Below, one piece after another: positions 35,000-45,900 of a DNA stretch of 64,000 nucleotides. The translations under genes were made by a program, and so were the position numbers. The DNA comes from Heterotrichella gracilis (lineage: Eukaryota; Sar; Xanthophyceae; Tribonematales; Xanthonemataceae). The notes under the pieces are model-generated. The model did not search any database, had not been told where the DNA came from, and saw only the letters and a list, made by a program, of their open reading frames with translations. The stretch is from NCBI GenBank assembly GCA_032358255.1, contig JAULBX010000670.1:94871-158870 (forward strand), given 5' to 3'. Position 1 is the stretch's first letter. Each line of letters opens with the position of its first letter.

Positions 35000-36995
35000 T
35001 CACACGCCCAAGTCCCTGCTGTCTGCTAGCTTCCGCAACACCTGCTGGGCAGGAAACAGCTGGTCGATAGCAGCGCCTTGCTTTGTGCAGTCCTCTGAGC
35101 GCAGATCCCTGTATGGAACAAGCTGTACGCCAGTCAAAATCCAGTGTGTCTGCCGGATGCAGCATGACAGCTTCAGGTAACAGTGGACTTTCAACAAACA
35201 AGCAAGTCCACTGTTGCAGCAATGCAACTACCCCTTCTGCTCCTACAGGGCTACCGCACCGCCCCTCACCCATGCACTTTAACTGCACATGACCTCCAAC
35301 CAAAAACCTCCTAGGGCAAAGCAGGCTGCAAGGGGATGTGCAATGCAACTGCCATGCGGCTCACCAACCCCTTGTATGCCACAGCGACAATTATTTCTGC
35401 CATTTGTCACAGTGCTTCCACTGTCGAAGCATGAGGCACGAACCACCCAAGGTCAGCCTCAGACCCGCTGACATACTTGAGGCGGAAGCGGACGGTTCTT
35501 TCAGCTTCAGCTGGGGGAAGAACACCAACAGATACTGCCCCAGATTGCTCATTTTGGACTTTGTTCCCTGCCTGAGGTCAAACAGGTTGGTTGCCACCCG
35601 GGGCCACCATACCTGACAATCAGGCAAGGAACCAACTCCAAAGTGAGCAATCTCATGCAGTATCCTGTTGGTGTTGTTCCCTTAGCTAAAGCCAGAAAAA
35701 ACCGTCCGCAAATCCCTGCATGGACAAGCTGTACGTCAGTCAAAGCCAGCACAGCTGTCGTATGCAATGTGACATCTTCAAGAAGCATTTAAGTTCACCA
35801 ACAAGCAAGATACAATTGCAGCTATGTAACTGCCTGCTCTACACCCACAGCGCTACCACACCGACCCTCACCCATGGCCATGCACAGTGTTGCACATCAC
35901 CTCTCCAACAACCAACCTAGGAAAGCAGGTAGCACAGGTGGCAACGGTGCAGTGCAACATCACCGCCACACAGCACACCTACCCCTCTCACTCCACAGTG
36001 ACGTGCATGGCCACCACTTGCCAGAGCCCTCTGTCCACCGCAGGCTGGCGCAGGTTTTCAAGGTCAACGCTGCTCCCGGTGAGAACGTTGTTGAGCATCA
36101 GTTTGATTCTGACAGCCTTTGCACTCCCCGTATCCAGCTGCGGGAAGGGCTTGGACACCCAGTTCCTCACGTTGCTGGTGCTGTTGTCTGTCTCCTGCTT
36201 GAAGTCTCACCGCAGCCTGGGCGACCTCTTTGTTGGCCTTTGTGGCATTCACCTGCAGCCAATGTATGCGGTGGTTATACGACACTTCCATGGGTGCATA
36301 CAATAGCCGCTTCCACCTAGGGTTCACATAAGTCACCACGATCGAGCGCCTGCGCTCCTCCTGCTCCTTCTCCATCTGCCTCAACCGCTCCTCCTCTGCA
36401 TCGGCCTCCCTGTCCAGATAGAAGCTGGCTGCCAAGGTAGTGCCACTGCATATGACCATACTGGCCACGGTTCTGCAGAGTATCTGCAGCGCACTTTAAA
36501 GGGCTTCAAACAGTTATTTTACACACCAGGCAGGGGCTTGGGACTAGCCACAAACCAGCATACCTGGGTTGCAACTGGTTCAGCTGCCAGGTCATGCACG
36601 ACCATATTCGCCGCGCCTGGGCTTAATAACAGGGCAAGCGTGGCTGGTGCAATACACTTCAGACCCACGTCCACCAGTGGCAGAGAAAACAGGCGCAGGT
36701 TCCTTTTCTGCTCCTGCACAGCACTTGACACTTGGACTGGTTCAAAAGCACGCACAGGACGGCAAGGAATCAGCACACACAGCAACAAACCTCACTTTGT
36801 TGGCAGAACCTCTAACACAACACCACCACGTACCTTTGGCGGGTACTGGCCCATTGCAAATACCCGCAGTGTCTGCCTGCAGGGTGGGTGAACGCTGGAT
36901 GAACGCCTGAGGGCGTGAACTGTGCCCTTCTGAGCAAACTGCCCTTGCATTGCAGGCTGCAAAATCGCAGGGCTGCCCAAAGATACTGCCAGCAT
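35000..36995 (-). CDS. putative plastid membrane protein with coiled coil (unknown family)
   Basis: Five exons, in minus-strand order: 36995-36834, 36713-36564, 36483-36253, 36194-35992 and 35210-35000. They join in phase (0,0,0,2) to 318 residues. The first ~50 residues look like a plastid transit peptide: Ser/Arg-rich, no acidic residues, LRRSSSVHPP then LRVFAMG. Two hydrophobic stretches follow (LKCIAPATLALLLSPGAANM and MVICSGTTLAASFYL). Next come a charged coiled coil (READAEEERLRQMEKEQEERR) and a soluble part with VTYVNPRWKRLLYAP, VRNWVSKPFPQLDTG and WILTGVQLVPYRDLRSED. I recognise no family. Plastid location and membrane topology are inferred from composition. Without the last splice the protein would stop at VTVE and have 249 residues. 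The strong GTGAGA donor and in-phase acceptor favour the longer form. Confidence 0.55.
35090..35340 (-). repeat. last exon of the 35-37 kb gene, duplicated at 35700-35935
   Basis: The region at 35090-35340 (last exon start plus intron end) recurs at 35700-35935 within the preceding intron. Shared blocks include ATCCCTG, ACAAGCTGTACG.CAGTCAAA and ACCAACCTAGG/AAACCTCCTAGG. The upstream copy has an in-frame stop where the real exon reads through, so it is a decayed exon duplicate. Confidence 0.7.
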
Positions 36996-37239
36996 CGTGC
37001 ACTGGGTAGACGTCTGCTGGGCCGAGACGTTGTGGGTGGTTCTACACCTGCCACCTGGACTGAAAGTTTCTGTAGCCTTGGAAGGGGAATCAAGGTGGGC
37101 AAACGCTCCAACAGCAGGCTCAGCCAAACAGAGTATGAGCAGGAGTTTAAAGCCTCTAATCCAGCGAGCTGGTTCGTGCACTGTGGTCGTTTGTGGCGAG
37201 GGGTTGGTTTTTGGCCTAAACCTAGTGCCAAGGGAGGAA

Positions 37240-37700
37240 GTCAAGTTTGAAATACTGGTGGAGTGCCGGTCTTGAAAGTAAGCACTCTTACAGGTGTGGC
37301 ACTGACAATATGTTGGTTCCGTTTCATACGACTGTTGGCAGTTTGCACCGCATCCTAGCGCTGGCAAGTAAACTTCTACTCGACTTGCAAAAAGATGCAT
37401 GCATGCAACCCACTGCTTTGCAAAGCTGATGTCAACAGTACCCCACCGCGCCAAGATACAACTTGGAAAAGCAAGATGACATAGATTACCTCAAATGTTT
37501 GTTTGCAAACCTCCAGACACGTATCGTGAACGTGTTTGACAAAGGCATGCCTAATGCATGCATACACACCAGAGCAGTAGATCAAACAGAGAACCTCAGA
37601 AGTGGTACGTTTGGCAACGACTTGATATATCTGCCCTTCTTGTCACAGGTGCGCTTCCACTTGGCCTCCAACGCTGTAGAAATACGTTCGCGAACCTGGC
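37240..37700 (+). repeat. diverged dispersed repeat, copy 1 (mate at 45290-45760)
   Basis: Both copies share GTGGAGTGCCG, CTCTTA.CAGGTGTGGCACTG, GATGCATGCATGCAA, CACCCCACCGCG, GCAAACCTCCAGA and CCCTTCTTGTCA..GTGCGCTTCCAC in order. Similarity is partial with many indels. No coding capacity, terminal repeats or target duplications are evident. Confidence 0.7.
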
Positions 37701-37839
37701 AGCTGCAATACCCTAGCGGAAACCCTAGGTAAATCCAGGCAATGCAACCAAAAAGATGCAAATAATGCAGCACTGCAACCGTGCATAGCCCCCAAATAAT
37801 TGCCAATGAATTTAACCAGCCCTTTCATCTCAAATCCGT

Positions 37840-39220
37840 TCCATGTCGGGGCATCCCAGCTAACCCCTTCACTGCTCATTTTCAGTGTTCACAAACTCAC
37901 AATGGCCTCCCTCGTTGGCACCCCAATGCATGCCCCCTTCCAGGCCTGGTAGAACTGGCCAACCTTGGCAGTCAATCACCTGGAGTGAACAAGATGGCAG
38001 GCTGTGGACGACCTTGCGATCGGCTGGAGGGCAGTGGCCACTTTGGGACAGTAGCTGCATGTGTTCAAGAGCCTGGCAGGTGCGATACCCTAGCGGAAAC
38101 CCTAGGTACCCGAAGCATTAAGGTAAAGCTCCCACTGGTGAAACTATAGCAGGGTGCCACCTGAGGCCTGAGGCCTGAGGCCATGAAGTTGACAGCTGCA
38201 AAACCATGTCAGCAATCCTATCCCAACCCTTAGGGCAAGGCTTGGGGTTGAGATGGCAATGGGGGGTAGAGGAGCCTTGGGGCCCGGCGGCTTGCAGTCA
38301 CTGAGGGACCGTAGGAGAAAGTGCGCGGTGGTGGGTGGGTGGGTGGGTGGCGGCTGGTTGCGTCAGTGGTGGTGGTGGGTGGTAGGTGTGGGGCGGCTGT
38401 TTGGTTGCGGCGGCTGGTGGCGGCTGGCGGTGGTGGGTGGGGGTTGGAGGGAGTTACACCACATGTAGACTTGCCAAGTGTCCCTCAGGGCCTATTGCCT
38501 CCCTGCACCATGTGTGTGGCTGCGCACATATCGGATTTGAATGCCCTTCCAGGCATGCTACGTTCATACCTCGGAGAACACACCGAACCCCATTAGAACT
38601 TCGAAGTTAAGCTCCGGTGGGCGGGAGTAGTACTGGGGAGAGAGATCACCTGGGAAGGCCTCGTGACGTAGTGTCCTTTTGCAACTTTTGCCTGCCATGC
38701 GTCCTCTCCTGCTGCTGGCTCACCCCCTGGGACAGCTGGTGCTGTGGGCAACAGGGGGGGCTGGAGGGGATTTTGAACCACATCGCCCCCGCCCTGATCG
38801 GGCGCGCACCTGCACCTCGCCCCGCTCCCCCCTTTCAGCCCTAGGCCTTGAAACCCCATCCCCGGGAGGGAAATTACCTAGGCTTAACACAACGGTGGCA
38901 GCAAGGCGTCGTTCCTGAGAGTTTTAAAAGGCGATCCAGTAGTGCCGTAGGCATGGCGCAAGGCACGTGCATGGCATTGCAATCATTGTGGAAATCATGG
39001 AAATAATCACAGTTTCTTTTTTTGTGAATTATTTTTTGCTCATCAACTTATCCTTGCTCTGCAGCATATGGGTCTTGACGGGCTACCTTGGCGCAACTTT
39101 GCAGGGATCATCCCCTAGTGTTTTCAATTGTGATGTGTGGCGTGTGGCGCAGGGTAGCCATGGGGTAGCATGGCATGGCAAGGCGTGTGCACGCAGTCGA
39201 GAGAAATGCAATGCATGCCC
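37840..39220 (+). repeat. segmental duplication, copy 2 (contains a 5S rRNA gene)
   Basis: Second copy of the 31490-32870 unit, same orientation, same order of landmarks. The G-rich tract is at about 38300-38450. After the 5S gene about 100 bases are nearly identical to copy 1 (ACAGGGGGGGCTGGAGGGGA), then similarity drops. Confidence 0.8.
38555..38674 (+). rRNA. 5S ribosomal RNA, copy 2
   Basis: Same 120-base gene as copy 1, with the same 5' and 3' pairing ends, internal control region and TTTT terminator. The upstream flank GCACATATCGGATT differs from copy 1 (GCATATAATCGG), so the TATA-like element is weaker here. Confidence 0.95.
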
Positions 39221-40725
39221 AAACCTCGACCCATCAGGCCCCAGCTGCCAACGTCCCCTCGCTCCTCCCGCACTGGCGCAGCACCATCACCCCCACACAC
39301 CCACCACCCGTCATCCACCACCTCCAATCCCCCATCTGGCACGGCGCCATCACAACCCTCCTTCTCACAGCCTTTGAGATACCCCCCTTGGTGCCTGCTG
39401 GTCTGGCCGTGGTGCAGCCGCATGTGACACCGCACTGACTCGCCTGGCCCCCCACCAGCAGCAGCAGCTGTGCGTGTGGGTGCTGGTGGCGGCGGGGGGG
39501 GAGGTGGGCCAGCAGCCTGCGGTGTATGTGGCTGTGGTCAAGGTGGTGGGTGCGCTGGCGGCCCGGATCGGATGTCACGCGCTTTGAGCAAGGTGAGCTG
39601 CCGAGGGGATGTGACATGGAAATATTGAGGGGAATGAAAGAGTCGAAGACTGTTATCATCAGTCTGGACCGGACCTGGTCTTTACACCGGATCGATATCA
39701 GTTACGTAGCTGCATGCGCTGTCACGTGCAAACATGTACAGATATAGGGGGAAATTTAGCCAGTCTGGTATGATTATAATGGATATAGGCGCCGCCCATG
39801 GAGGGAGCTGGAAGTAGCAACCCATGTGTGCATGGCATTGGAACCACCATGCACTGGCTGGTTGAGCCATGTGTGGCCGACATGCGTGATTGTCTATATC
39901 AGAAAGGAGTCATGCTGCGTGAGGCGCTGTGTTTTAACCACCTTCCTCCCCACTATGTGCAGGGCTGCACCAGGCGCTTGGCCCGCCTTGCAGCTTGGGC
40001 CCAAGGGCTGCGCTGGCACTGCGAGTAGTGGCCGCAGGGGTACTGGTTAACCACAAGGTATTCAAATCACCCGCGAAATCACCCGCGGGATCTTCCGAAG
40101 CCATGGCGGGGGCATAGGAGTGGGTGGGCAGGGGAGTGGACGCTACATGTACAGACATTGCAAGGTGGGTGGAAGGTGGGTGATGCTTGCAAAAATCTTG
40201 GACAAGGTTCGGCTCTTCCACTTGATTGATTGCCACATGATGGGTTCAGGAGCAAGTGTGGCATGCATGTCCCTGCCTGCACAATTGCCAACGTGAGAGA
40301 GTGCACTCAGAGAACCACACTGCCAGTTCAAAAGAAATTGAGTAAATATGCCATAGAATAGCCATTGCAGTGGTACTGCACACCGCTGAACATTGTATTT
40401 GCACCATGAAGGTTTGCAACCCCAGTTCACCTTTTAATCCCCCCTTGCCAAACTCTGCATAATTTTATAAAGGTGCCTAAAGTTATATCCCCCCTTGCAT
40501 GTCCTCCCCATCCCTGCAGTTGGCAACAATGACAAGGTGGCGCCAGGAGCCACTGCGCATTGGGTCGTGTACTGGCAGGGCCTTCTGCGGCGCCACTGCT
40601 TTAGGGTATAGGGTTTAAGGTTCACCCCTTGGGGACCCCACACACCAACCCTCCATTTTCCAAGCGCCAGGGCACACACAGCACCTAGTCCCCACATAGC
40701 ACAGACTGCACAGCCCAGTCCAGCT

Positions 40726-40757
40726 ACAGCCACAGCCACAGCCACAGCCACAGCCAT
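40726..40757 (+). repeat. CAGCCA hexanucleotide microsatellite
   Basis: Five consecutive units of CAGCCA (written CACAGC in another phase) inside the HEAT-like fragment region. Unit count may vary. Confidence 0.8.
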
Positions 40758-40954
40758 GGCGTCCCCCACCACCCTCCTCAGACACAGCCACCCCCTGCGC
40801 ACCCACCCCTTCACAGCCGCCGCCCGGCGCAACCGCCTCCGCACCACACCTTGCTGGCCAAGCTGGGGCTGGGCAGTGCCAAGGTGCAGTGGCAGTGGAA
40901 TGCGTGCGCAGGGCTGGTGGCCAACCATACGCTGGTGATGCTGGCTGAGGTGCA

Positions 40955-41050
40955 TGCGTCAGGTTGCTAATGATGACCATCATCGTTGTATGAATGACGC
41001 ACTCACGTGGAGCATACAACGATGATGGTCATCATTGGCAACCTGACGCA
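40955..41050. repeat. 38-nt near-perfect inverted repeat (hairpin)
   Basis: Left arm 40955-40992 and right arm 41013-41050 are reverse complements at 37 of 38 positions, with a 20-base loop. Arms begin TGCGTCAGGTTGC. It lies just after a plausible splice donor. It could be a short foldback element or a small-RNA precursor. Confidence 0.9.
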
Positions 41051-41656
41051 AATAGCCTCAGGTTGATTCTGGTCTTTGAGACAGACGTATGGCGTGGAGC
41101 ACGGCCGCCAGGTAGGGATTGGGGTTGCACACCGCACATGCAGTGCTGGCTGGTGAAGGATGGGGCAGTCACTGTGGAAGTTTGGTGGGGCCACCGCGCA
41201 GGTTAACTCTGGCATTTGTCTGCATCATAGTTGCAGCTGTAGAGAGAAGAAAGAAAGAAAGGGAACACACAAGGGCGGACTAAGGGGGCCGCTGGGTGGC
41301 GCCATGGCATGTTGTCGTTTAAATTGCGACTTTTCTTCTTCTCTTCCGTGGTAGAAGAGGTGCCGCTCTGCTCAGCACTGCTCAAAGGATGCAACTTTGG
41401 AAGGATACAGCATTTTGAGATCCACGCAAGTTGGGTATTAAATATAATCTCAAGTACAATATTTGTTTAACGAGGGTCACACTGAGGGCATGTGTGCAGC
41501 TTGCAGGCCAAAGGCAACGCCTCCCTTGCTACATTTAACACCTACGGTGACTTCCACCCTGGCTGCCCCCTGCAAGTGGACATAGCAGTGCTGCGGGCGG
41601 CGGCGGTGGCGCTAGGGGCCGTGATGGGACAGGGCGATGGCGCACTCAGTGGGTAG

Positions 41657-42502
41657 CTGGGGCCACTGGAAGCTTCAGCAGGCAGTGACGGTGACTGCAT
41701 ATCAAAGTTTGCAACTGCGCTTGTTGTTGGACCAAATGCACGGTGACAGCAAGCATATGGCCCATTGTATGGGCTCTTTCAGGGTCATCACTGCATGTGT
41801 GCGTCTCCAATGTACATCTCCCAGGCACGTGGGTAGGCTAAGACACACGCCATACCAGGGCCTACTTTTGCAATCCAAATTCTGATAATTGTCTTGTTAC
41901 ATTTTCCTGAAGTGCACTTGGCAAACACTCAGTAACACTGTGTATATGCTTCATGCCCTTGCTACCAACATCATGCATGCAAATGAAACAAGGCACTGGA
42001 ATTGAATCCACCCCTGAGTTGCTGTGCGGCCTGCAAATCCTGGTATAATTTCCAACAAATACCATAATATAGCTTGCTGATGGTGGGCAGCAATTGTGGC
42101 CAGGGTGCCGTCACTTTCCCAAATGGCATACAACAGACTAGTCCCTGAGAGAGAGCGACAGGACAGCCTACACGCAAAAGCCATATGGCATGTACCGGCA
42201 TGCAGTAAACCAACACGGCATTATACTTGGCACATTTGCAAAATAAAAGAACCAACCATTTACACTGCGCACCACAAGGCTCCCTGAGTGCACTAGCAAC
42301 CCGACCGTTTGCCACCCCCAGTCTGACAGGCTCGTAAAAGTTTGCCCAAACCAGCTGGTAGCGGCTCCACAAAACAACTAAGCTTCCGTATAATATTTTG
42401 ACCCATCTCAAGAAAATTACTAGAAGCTCACCTTGTACAGTCAAACCCTAAACAACCCTAAACCTTAAAACCTGCTTGGCCACCTTCACGCTCGGAGCCA
42501 TA
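41657..42502. other. interval with no gene seen
   Basis: Frames of 60-150 codons occur on the minus strand but lack motifs and splice support. A short CCCTAAA-type cluster lies at about 42443-42470. Nothing else was recognised. Confidence 0.4.
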
Positions 42503-43595
42503 TTAAGCCTGGTCCAAAATGCAATGACCAGCTGGCAACAGCAGGTGGCAACTGACAGTTTGCTTGCCAAACTTCTCAACCACCTTCTGGAGTCTGCTGG
42601 TTTTGGGCTGGAGCATGTGCGCCCAGTGCAGCTGCAGGAACTGCCCGCCCACCTGTGCCCACCCTTCTGAAATTGTCCAGTCCACGCCATCGCTGAAGCG
42701 CCTGTCTCGCGGTCAAGAACGCCTGTAGGTTGAGATAGGGAGCGTTACCACCTGTTGTTGCCAAAACAAATGATATTGGCCAACCCTCTACAGTCCCCAC
42801 GCAAGGCACCAGGGCACACTTGCAGCTCGTGGCGCCGAGAAAGACCTTGAGATACAAGTCATCAGTGGTGTACAATACAAGCTCTAAGCTTATTGGTCAA
42901 TGCAATTTACACCAATCGGGCCAGTTGAGCCCACCTTCGTTCGCTGCTAAAGGATCATGCAACCCCCAGTGAACCTCACTTACCCAGGCTTCAGCCCCGC
43001 CCCTTGCACGCTGTAACCCGCCCAGCAATATCCTCTGTCAGACCTTCCAGGTCCTCGCACAGACGTGTCATGTTCTCCTTGATTTCTTTCAGGGAAATGC
43101 TGCTCCTAGACAACTCCTCCTTCTGCAGGGCACAAAGTATCAAGCACCACCATTGCACCGTAGGCAACCCACCTATGGGCTTGAAATTCCTGCATACACG
43201 ACTAAGGACGCTTGCCTCTGTTTTTTGTATATGCTCATAAACCAGGCACTGAATCAGAGCAAGTTGAAGTGTGTGCTGAGCCAAACACAGGGGCAGACAT
43301 ATGCATGCACGCATCCACTTGCAAGTGGGTTTGGTTTTACCCGTTGGCCAATACGTTGCTCACCCATTGAGGCATTTGAGTTGCCAGGCGCCACTGCAAT
43401 CCTATACATGTCGTGTAGATCACCAGACGTGTTGCGAAGCCGCCGAGGTGAGCCATAGTCTTGCTGGGTGCTCGCTACAGCTGGGGCGGCACGTTGGGTT
43501 GTTGCTGGGCAGCCTGTTGCAGCACAGCCCTGCAGCTGCTTATCCTGCGCCTGTGAAGGTTTGCCTTGAACGGCCTGCCCGGCCTGCACACGCAT
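42503..43595 (-). CDS. four-exon protein of unknown family
   Basis: Proposed exons, in minus-strand order: 43595-43341, 43122-43018, 42881-42752 and 42705-42503. They join in phase to about 230 residues. Exon 1 ends MYRIAVAPGNSNASMGEQRI. Exon 2 is a charged amphipathic helix (LKEIKENMTRLCEDLEGL). Exons 3-4 form a compact domain with YTTDDLYLKVFLGA, VEGWPISFVLATT and DGVDWTISEGWAQVGGQF. I recognise no family. The N-terminus is doubtful. An ATG at 43621 in another frame opens a good organelle-presequence-like stretch (FKANLHRRRISSCRAVLQQ) that then stops, so a frameshift or misread exon near 43500 is possible. Exon 4 uses a weak GAG acceptor. The upstream flank faces a small plus-strand frame at 44031. 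Confidence 0.45.
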
Positions 43596-44030
43596 TGGAC
43601 CGGGGGTACTGTCGAGGCCATGGTGAAGAGTGCGGGGGAAGTAGTGTGCAACAACATCAACGGCAGTACGTACTGTGACGTTAACAGTGCATCAAGGTGA
43701 CCTTCACGAGCGCAAGCACTGGACACTGGGGTGCAAGAGCGGGCAGGCAAACCACACGACTGCTTACCAGTCCGCGTTGCCAAGGCTGATGCCCAACGTG
43801 CAGCAACGCTATACTGGCGTCGAAAGGGTTGCCCGCCTGACAACGGCTAGGTGTTGACAAACGAGAAACTAGCGTGATCAACAGTGTATCGGAGCTTTGA
43901 GTGATCACAGTGATACAGAGCTATGCACTCAATAATCCGTCTGCCAAGCTTTATGGATACCAGAGTTCGTGTGCTAGACACTCTGAAACCAACACCTGAC
44001 ACTCTGAAACCAGTACTTGATGACTAAGTA

Positions 44031-44279
44031 ATGGCTCTCCAGGGTGATCTCTCGCCCCAGAAAAGCTTTTCTGTCACCGGGGCTCGACGTCTGCAAGGGT
44101 TTGGCGCCTATGTCATGCACGCACCACGTCTACCTCCAGCTTATGGTGTATGTGGGCTTCTAAAGTTTCTTATTGCGTTCGGTGTGTTCTCTGCGACGTA
44201 TATGCAAGCACCCCCGCAGCATAATACGTCTCTTCAACATTCCTGGGCATTGTCGGTTAGGGTACTGTGCCAAGAGTGA
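44031..44279 (+). CDS. possible small protein, 82 residues
   Basis: Uninterrupted ATG frame with an Arg-containing N-terminus (SFSVTGARRLQGFGAYVMH) and one hydrophobic segment (VCGLLKFLIAFGVFSATYM), the layout of a small organelle membrane subunit. It is divergent from the 42.5-43.6 kb gene. There is no homology I recognise. A second exon-like frame at about 44568-44721 (DPDAEPEPEAGVVVCILCGG) might belong to the same transcript. Weak candidate. Confidence 0.25.
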   Translation: MALQGDLSPQKSFSVTGARRLQGFGAYVMHAPRLPPAYGVCGLLKFLIAFGVFSATYMQAPPQHNTSLQHSWALSVRVLCQE

Positions 44280-45289
44280 CCTGGGCGAGCACGGTTGCAT
44301 CAAACTGGTGCGTGTTAACTGTGCGCGTTGAGCTGTGGGCCCAGTAACTGGTAATCGGAGCTTGGGGCTTGAGACAAGGTCCCATAGCTGCTCTCGGAAC
44401 AATAACATCCCAAACCTCTGACAGTTGGGTACCACCCAAACCGCTGACAACGGTACCGTGTCATGCAGGCAGCTCTCCGCAGAGAGTACAGCGACGACGC
44501 CCTTTCATTGGGTTGTTGAGGTACGTTGTGGGGGCATGGGGTGGGGGAAACGGCATGGGGCAGCAGATGGGTTGATCCTGATGCTGAGCCTGAGCCTGAG
44601 GCTGGCGTTGTTGTCTGTATCTTGTGTGGTGGATGGCAGTGTTCTACAGGGACTGGGTATAACTCCGGGCCCTCCTTGCTGGATCACAAGGCGATAGGAT
44701 TGAGGATAACTACGCAGTAGTTCCGCACAGTTGCACTTGCAATGCGAGCGGGCCATCCGCTTCTTTGTAAGGGTTATGTGGAGCGTGGGTGTCGTGCTTG
44801 CGTGCGCCGTGCATGCGAGTGTGCTTCCTGGCTTGTGGGGGTTGGTGCAGCACTGAGGCCTTTGGGACTGGTGCCCCCACAGCGTTCTTTTGGGACTCTC
44901 TCCCCAGTGCTATTGGCCACAGCTACCCACTTGGGCACATGAATGTGAAAACCGGTGTGCACACCCAGTGTGCTGCTGCTGTTTGTAATGATAGTGCCAT
45001 GAAATTTATTTACTGTCACTGCCAGTGTGACTCACTGGCCATGTATACTAGAGGCGGTGCCAACAACACGTTGACAATAACACCCCACCTATTTCATTGC
45101 ACAAGTTACTGTAAACATGCAGTTGTATAAAGAGACATCCTCACTGCTCACAGCAGCCCCTGGAAAATTGCTGTAAGATAGCAAAGCAAGTAAGTCAGGG
45201 CACGCGCGTATCACTGATACGTGATACTACGGAGCAAGTCGGTCCCGAGCCATTTACACTGAACACACATATTGCCTAGGGGAGGTAGT
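44280..45289. other. interval without a supported gene
   Basis: Holds the exon-like frame at 44568-44721 and a Cys/Arg-rich frame at 44742-44942, neither with splice partners. Otherwise nothing recognised. Confidence 0.3.
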
Positions 45290-45760
45290 GAACTTGAATT
45301 GGTGTGGAGTGCCGATGCTGGTTCTTGAAACTGACCACTCTTAACAGGTGTGGCACTGGCAATTCTATCATATCGTCTCATAGGACCGCTGGCAGTGTGC
45401 ACCGCGTTCAAACGACGGCAACTGAACTTCTGCTCGGTTTGAACAGATGCATGCATGCAAACCAATGCGGCGTGCGCCCAGCAAAGGTTCCACCCCACCG
45501 CGTTGAAGTACACCGTGGAAAATAAATAAGACAATTTTACATCCGATTACTTGGTAGCAAACCTCCAGAACGTATCTTGAAGTTGTTTGCGAGTTGCATG
45601 CCTAATGCATGCATACAGGGCAAAGCAACAAGTGTGGATAAAACCAGGGGATAAAACAGGAGAACACAACCTTACAAAGTGGTACATCATGTCAGCGACG
45701 TGATAAAGTGCCTGCCCTTCTTGTCAGGTGCGCTTCCACTCGGCCTACGACACTACAGAG
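45290..45760 (+). repeat. diverged dispersed repeat, copy 2 (mate at 37240-37700)
   Basis: Second copy of the repeat at 37240-37700, ending about 140 bases before the start codon of the TRM11-ankyrin gene. It may therefore lie in that gene's promoter or 5' leader. Confidence 0.7.
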
Positions 45761-45900
45761 AATTGCAGCATGCACAGGAAGCATGCACTGGCCAGTACAA
45801 GTTGCCTCTGTGTCACTGCTTACATGGGTTTTGCAAGTTCGTTGCACCAGATCCGAATCCACAGCTTAACCCCAACCCCCCGCCCCATGCAGCGCCCCAA

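Larger units (their letters stand above)
39231..41656 (+). pseudogene. fragments resembling a HEAT/ARM-type repeat gene
   Basis: Plus-strand blocks look like exons of one helical-repeat protein but do not assemble cleanly. They are 39231-39437 (TTLLLTAFEIPPLVPAGLAV), about 39461-39560 (LCVWVLVAAGGEVGQQPAVY), about 40838-40949 (LLAKLGLGSAKVQW then WNACAGLVANHTLVMLAE) and about 41495-41656 (LQVDIAVLRAAAVALGAVMG, then a stop). The phrase KVQW...NACAGL recalls the VRWNAC.AL helices of HEAT proteins such as HEATR6. Intervening starts, phases and donors do not fit, and related scraps (ALTRLAVRKMALDAIV) sit in the 31.6 kb repeat. I read this as a decayed or rearranged gene. An intact gene with unrecognised exons is the alternative. 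Confidence 0.35.

Noticed and set aside
32203-38674. Possible tRNA genes near the 5S copies
   Set aside because: Searched by eye for box A/box B pairs with a cloverleaf and found none.
40434-40955. 173-codon minus-strand frame with a Val-Ala run
   Set aside because: The run is only the CAGCCA microsatellite read backwards. The opposite strand has better coding signs.
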